Origin: UBA2166 sp964463965
GTDB taxonomy: Bacteria > Nitrospirota > Nitrospiria > Nitrospirales > UBA2166
Assembly (NCBI GenBank): GCA_964463965.1
Contig: CAYXED010000001.1
Location: 62,001-126,000 of the forward strand
DNA: 64,000 bases
Reading direction: 5' to 3'
Shown here: positions 62,275-64,000 of the stretch, in pieces
Layout of the letters: each line of letters opens with the position of its first letter
Position numbering within the stretch: the stretch's first letter is position 1
Position numbers and translations under genes: made by a program
Notes under the pieces: generated by a model
What the model was told of the DNA's origin: nothing
Seen by the model: only the letters and a program-made list of their open reading frames with translations
The model's database searches: none

Positions 62275-62898
62275 CTATTGATATCCAACAAGAAGATTTT
62301 GCCCAACGTAAATCTCATCCCCGACTAAACCATTTAACTCTCTCAACAGCTGCACTTTTGTAGCATAACGCTTGGAAATTCCCCATAACGTATCGCCGGG
62401 CTTAACCACATGGTAAAGTGGCTGCTCCATCGCATCCAAAAAATTACGCTCTTGAGTTAACTCATCTCCCAAAACAACCGGTGGGACGGGTATATCAAGT
62501 TGAGGAGAAACTTCAAAAGACTCAAACGGTGATACATCTTCAATGTCCATTGTGTGTTCCTGGATATCGGGAACAGCCGTTGGTTGAAGTTGAAGAAAAC
62601 CAATTTCTTCTCGTATCCTCGCCTCCTCATCCTGCAGAATGGCAACTTGCGCAGAGAGTTCTCTATTGCGATCTTCCATTTCAAGGTTTAGTGTCTCCAA
62701 TTCACGTACTTCACGTCTAAACTTTCTAGCATCTGTACTACGTTTCTTCTCCTCATCTGCTAGAAGTCGCTGTAAATTTGTTGCCCGCTTCACTTGAGCC
62801 TCATAGGTTTCTCGGGTAACACATCCTGCAACTATCAGGGGTATACCCATGACAACGATACCCCAAACCAAAGCTTTTAGGCTGACTAGCTGTTTCAC
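62275..62898 (-). CDS. LysM-domain lipoprotein with coiled coil
   Basis: A 207-residue lipoprotein. The signal peptide ends in the lipobox 'IVAGC' at about residue 26. Residues 30-105 are highly charged with heptad-like repeats ('LQRLLADEEKKRSTDARKFR', 'LNLEMEDRNRELSAQVAIL'), a coiled coil. The C-terminal LysM is 'YHVVKPGDTLWGISKRYATK' through 'VGDEIYVGQNLLVGYQ', which binds peptidoglycan. It may anchor or measure the envelope. GAGGTAACGG precedes the ATG. It stands just upstream of tRNA-Leu and downstream of the urease operon, on the same strand. A GC-rich inverted repeat (AGCCCC/GGGGCT, 62929-62950) lies in its leader. Confidence 0.88.
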   Translation of the reverse strand: MKQLVSLKALVWGIVVMGIPLIVAGCVTRETYEAQVKRATNLQRLLADEEKKRSTDARKFRREVRELETLNLEMEDRNRELSAQVAILQDEEARIREEIGFLQLQPTAVPDIQEHTMDIEDVSPFESFEVSPQLDIPVPPVVLGDELTQERNFLDAMEQPLYHVVKPGDTLWGISKRYATKVQLLRELNGLVGDEIYVGQNLLVGYQ

Positions 62899-63180
62899 CG
62901 TTACCTCCTCAAATGAAAGCCACGTGACAGCCCCCCCTCACCACGGGGCTCACCGCAATCCATCTCACAATTTCGTTGGCCACTATATCCCATCCATCAA
63001 GTCATTTGCAACACACTAACGAGAGAATTTATCAATAACGACAAGAGTTTAGCGCATCAAAGAACCACAAGAATCCGCGAAAAAGCTAGACTATAAGGCC
63101 TACTATCACAAATGGTTAAAAATTGATAAAACCTCACAATACATATTCCTCTGCAGTTGTACAAAAATTGAGGAGGGAAA

Positions 63181-64000
63181 TCAAAAAAGGAAATAGCGTT
63201 GAGCTAATGCGAGGCGTGAAGCAGGATCACAGGTAATATGATCTCCATCAACCGTAACACGATAAGTCTCAGGATCGACATCAATGTTGGGAAGAAGATT
63301 ATTAAGCTTCATGTCAAGTTTCCCAATATTGCGACAATTTTTTACACCGATTACTCTTTTCTGCAATCCCAGGGAGCCAAGACTCCCAGCCTTGGCAGCC
63401 ACCTGAGACACAAAGTGAACAGAAGTTTCTTGGATCGCACGCCCAAACCCACCAAACATTGGTCGGTAAAAACACGGTTGAGGCGTTGGAATTGACGCGT
63501 TTGGATCACCCATTAACGCACCCGCAATAAAACCACCTTTAATAATTACTTCTGGCTTCACACCAAAGAAGGCAGGTTTCCAGAGAACTAGGTCAGCCAT
63601 TTTACCAACTTCCACTGACCCAACAACATCAGCCACACCGTGCGCGATTGCAGGATTTATGGTGTACTTTGCTATATAACGCTTTGCTCGTAAATTATCG
63701 TTCTCTCCACTTTCCCCTTCCAAACGCCCACGCTGCTGCTTCATCTTGTCTGCAGTTTGCCAAGTCCGACAGATGACTTCACCAACCCTGCCCATTGCCT
63801 GAGAATCTGATGCCATGATGCTAAATGCTCCAATGTCGTGTAAGACGTCCTCTGCAGCAATTGTCTCCGCACGAATCCTCGATTCAGCAAAAGCAACATC
63901 TTCAGGTACGCGATGGTCTAAATGATGACAAACCATAAGCATGTCTAAATGTTCATCCATAGTGTTAACAGTAAATGGCATTGTTGGATTAGTAGAAGAT
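63181..64000 (-). CDS. ureC: Urease alpha subunit (5' part cut by window edge)
   Basis: The frame is open to the window edge, covering about 273 C-terminal residues of the roughly 570-residue catalytic subunit. The segment contains 'MVCHHLD' with the active-site flap Cys and His. It continues 'DVAFAESRIRAETIAAEDVL', the lysine-poor 'SDSQAMGRVGEVICRTWQ' and 'AKYTINPAIAHGVADVVGSV', and ends 'ASRLALAQRYFLF', the usual UreC terminus. The Ni-bridging carbamylated Lys lies upstream, outside the window. Urease hydrolyses urea to ammonia and CO2 in the cytoplasm. ureA/ureB and the accessory genes would be expected beyond the right edge. No gene lies in the 282-base gap to the LysM gene. Confidence 0.97.
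   Translation of the reverse strand, partial: SSTNPTMPFTVNTMDEHLDMLMVCHHLDHRVPEDVAFAESRIRAETIAAEDVLHDIGAFSIMASDSQAMGRVGEVICRTWQTADKMKQQRGRLEGESGENDNLRAKRYIAKYTINPAIAHGVADVVGSVEVGKMADLVLWKPAFFGVKPEVIIKGGFIAGALMGDPNASIPTPQPCFYRPMFGGFGRAIQETSVHFVSQVAAKAGSLGSLGLQKRVIGVKNCRNIGKLDMKLNNLLPNIDVDPETYRVTVDGDHITCDPASRLALAQRYFLF

Overview
The window is a gene-dense stretch (about 40% G+C by eye) of a chromosome from a diderm, LPS-making bacterium. It carries heptosyltransferases, KdsC, LpxK, the Lol system, Lnt and several lipoproteins. I see no transposase, integrase, phage gene or CRISPR array. Lysine is made by the LL-diaminopimelate aminotransferase (DapL) route. A hopanoid gene pair, a heme protein of the chlorite-dismutase fold and a urease alpha subunit would fit a Nitrospirota/Nitrospinota-like or deep proteobacterial lineage. 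That placement is inference; no rRNA gene is present to settle it.

Layout. 0-3.6 kb: two tandem sulfotransferases (one cut by the window edge), a 2-oxoglutarate/Fe(II) oxygenase and a GT4 glycosyltransferase, probably surface-glycan decoration. 3.7-13.2 kb: a minus-strand LPS core/O-antigen operon with an O-antigen ligase/polymerase, KdsC, three GT9 heptosyltransferases (one fused to the GmhB phosphatase), two GT4 and two WaaE-like GT2 enzymes. 13.3-17.9 kb: an MscS channel, a cysteine-poor IscA-like protein, LpxK, an unknown protein and TenA. 18-24.9 kb: hopanoid genes hpnG and hpnA, an SRPBCC protein, a 2-hydroxyacid dehydrogenase, threonine aldolase, a TPR protein and an unusual NtrC-family regulator. 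25-34.6 kb: lnt, then three minus-strand accessory genes (ankyrin, voltage-gated channel, DUF3179), then prfB-lysS-lolC-lolD. prfB carries a complete programmed +1 frameshift site. 34.7-40.4 kb: an exported unknown protein, thpR, purB, a beta-helix protein and an orphan ABC ATPase. 40.5-43.6 kb: a promoter and a probable structured leader RNA ahead of polyamine genes speD, speE and an Orn/Lys/Arg decarboxylase. 43.7-50.6 kb: small envelope proteins, the Cld-fold heme protein, rsmD, coaD, an aspartate aminotransferase, an FmdB-type protein, an FKBP isomerase, a tiny membrane protein, rph and tRNA-Pro. 50.6-62.0 kb: a minus-strand superoperon argD-argF-argG-argH-lptM-lysA-dapF-dapA-dapB-dapL-folK-panC, including a 51-residue LptM-like lipoprotein. 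62.2-64 kb: tRNA-Leu, a LysM lipoprotein and the 3' part of ureC.

No single locus is a clear new defence or mobile system. The points most worth a second look are the speD leader RNA, the channel with an acidic selectivity filter, the NtrC-family protein with altered GAFTGA and Walker B residues, the Cld-fold protein lacking the catalytic arginine, the cysteine-depleted IscA-like protein, and the heptosyltransferase-GmhB fusion.
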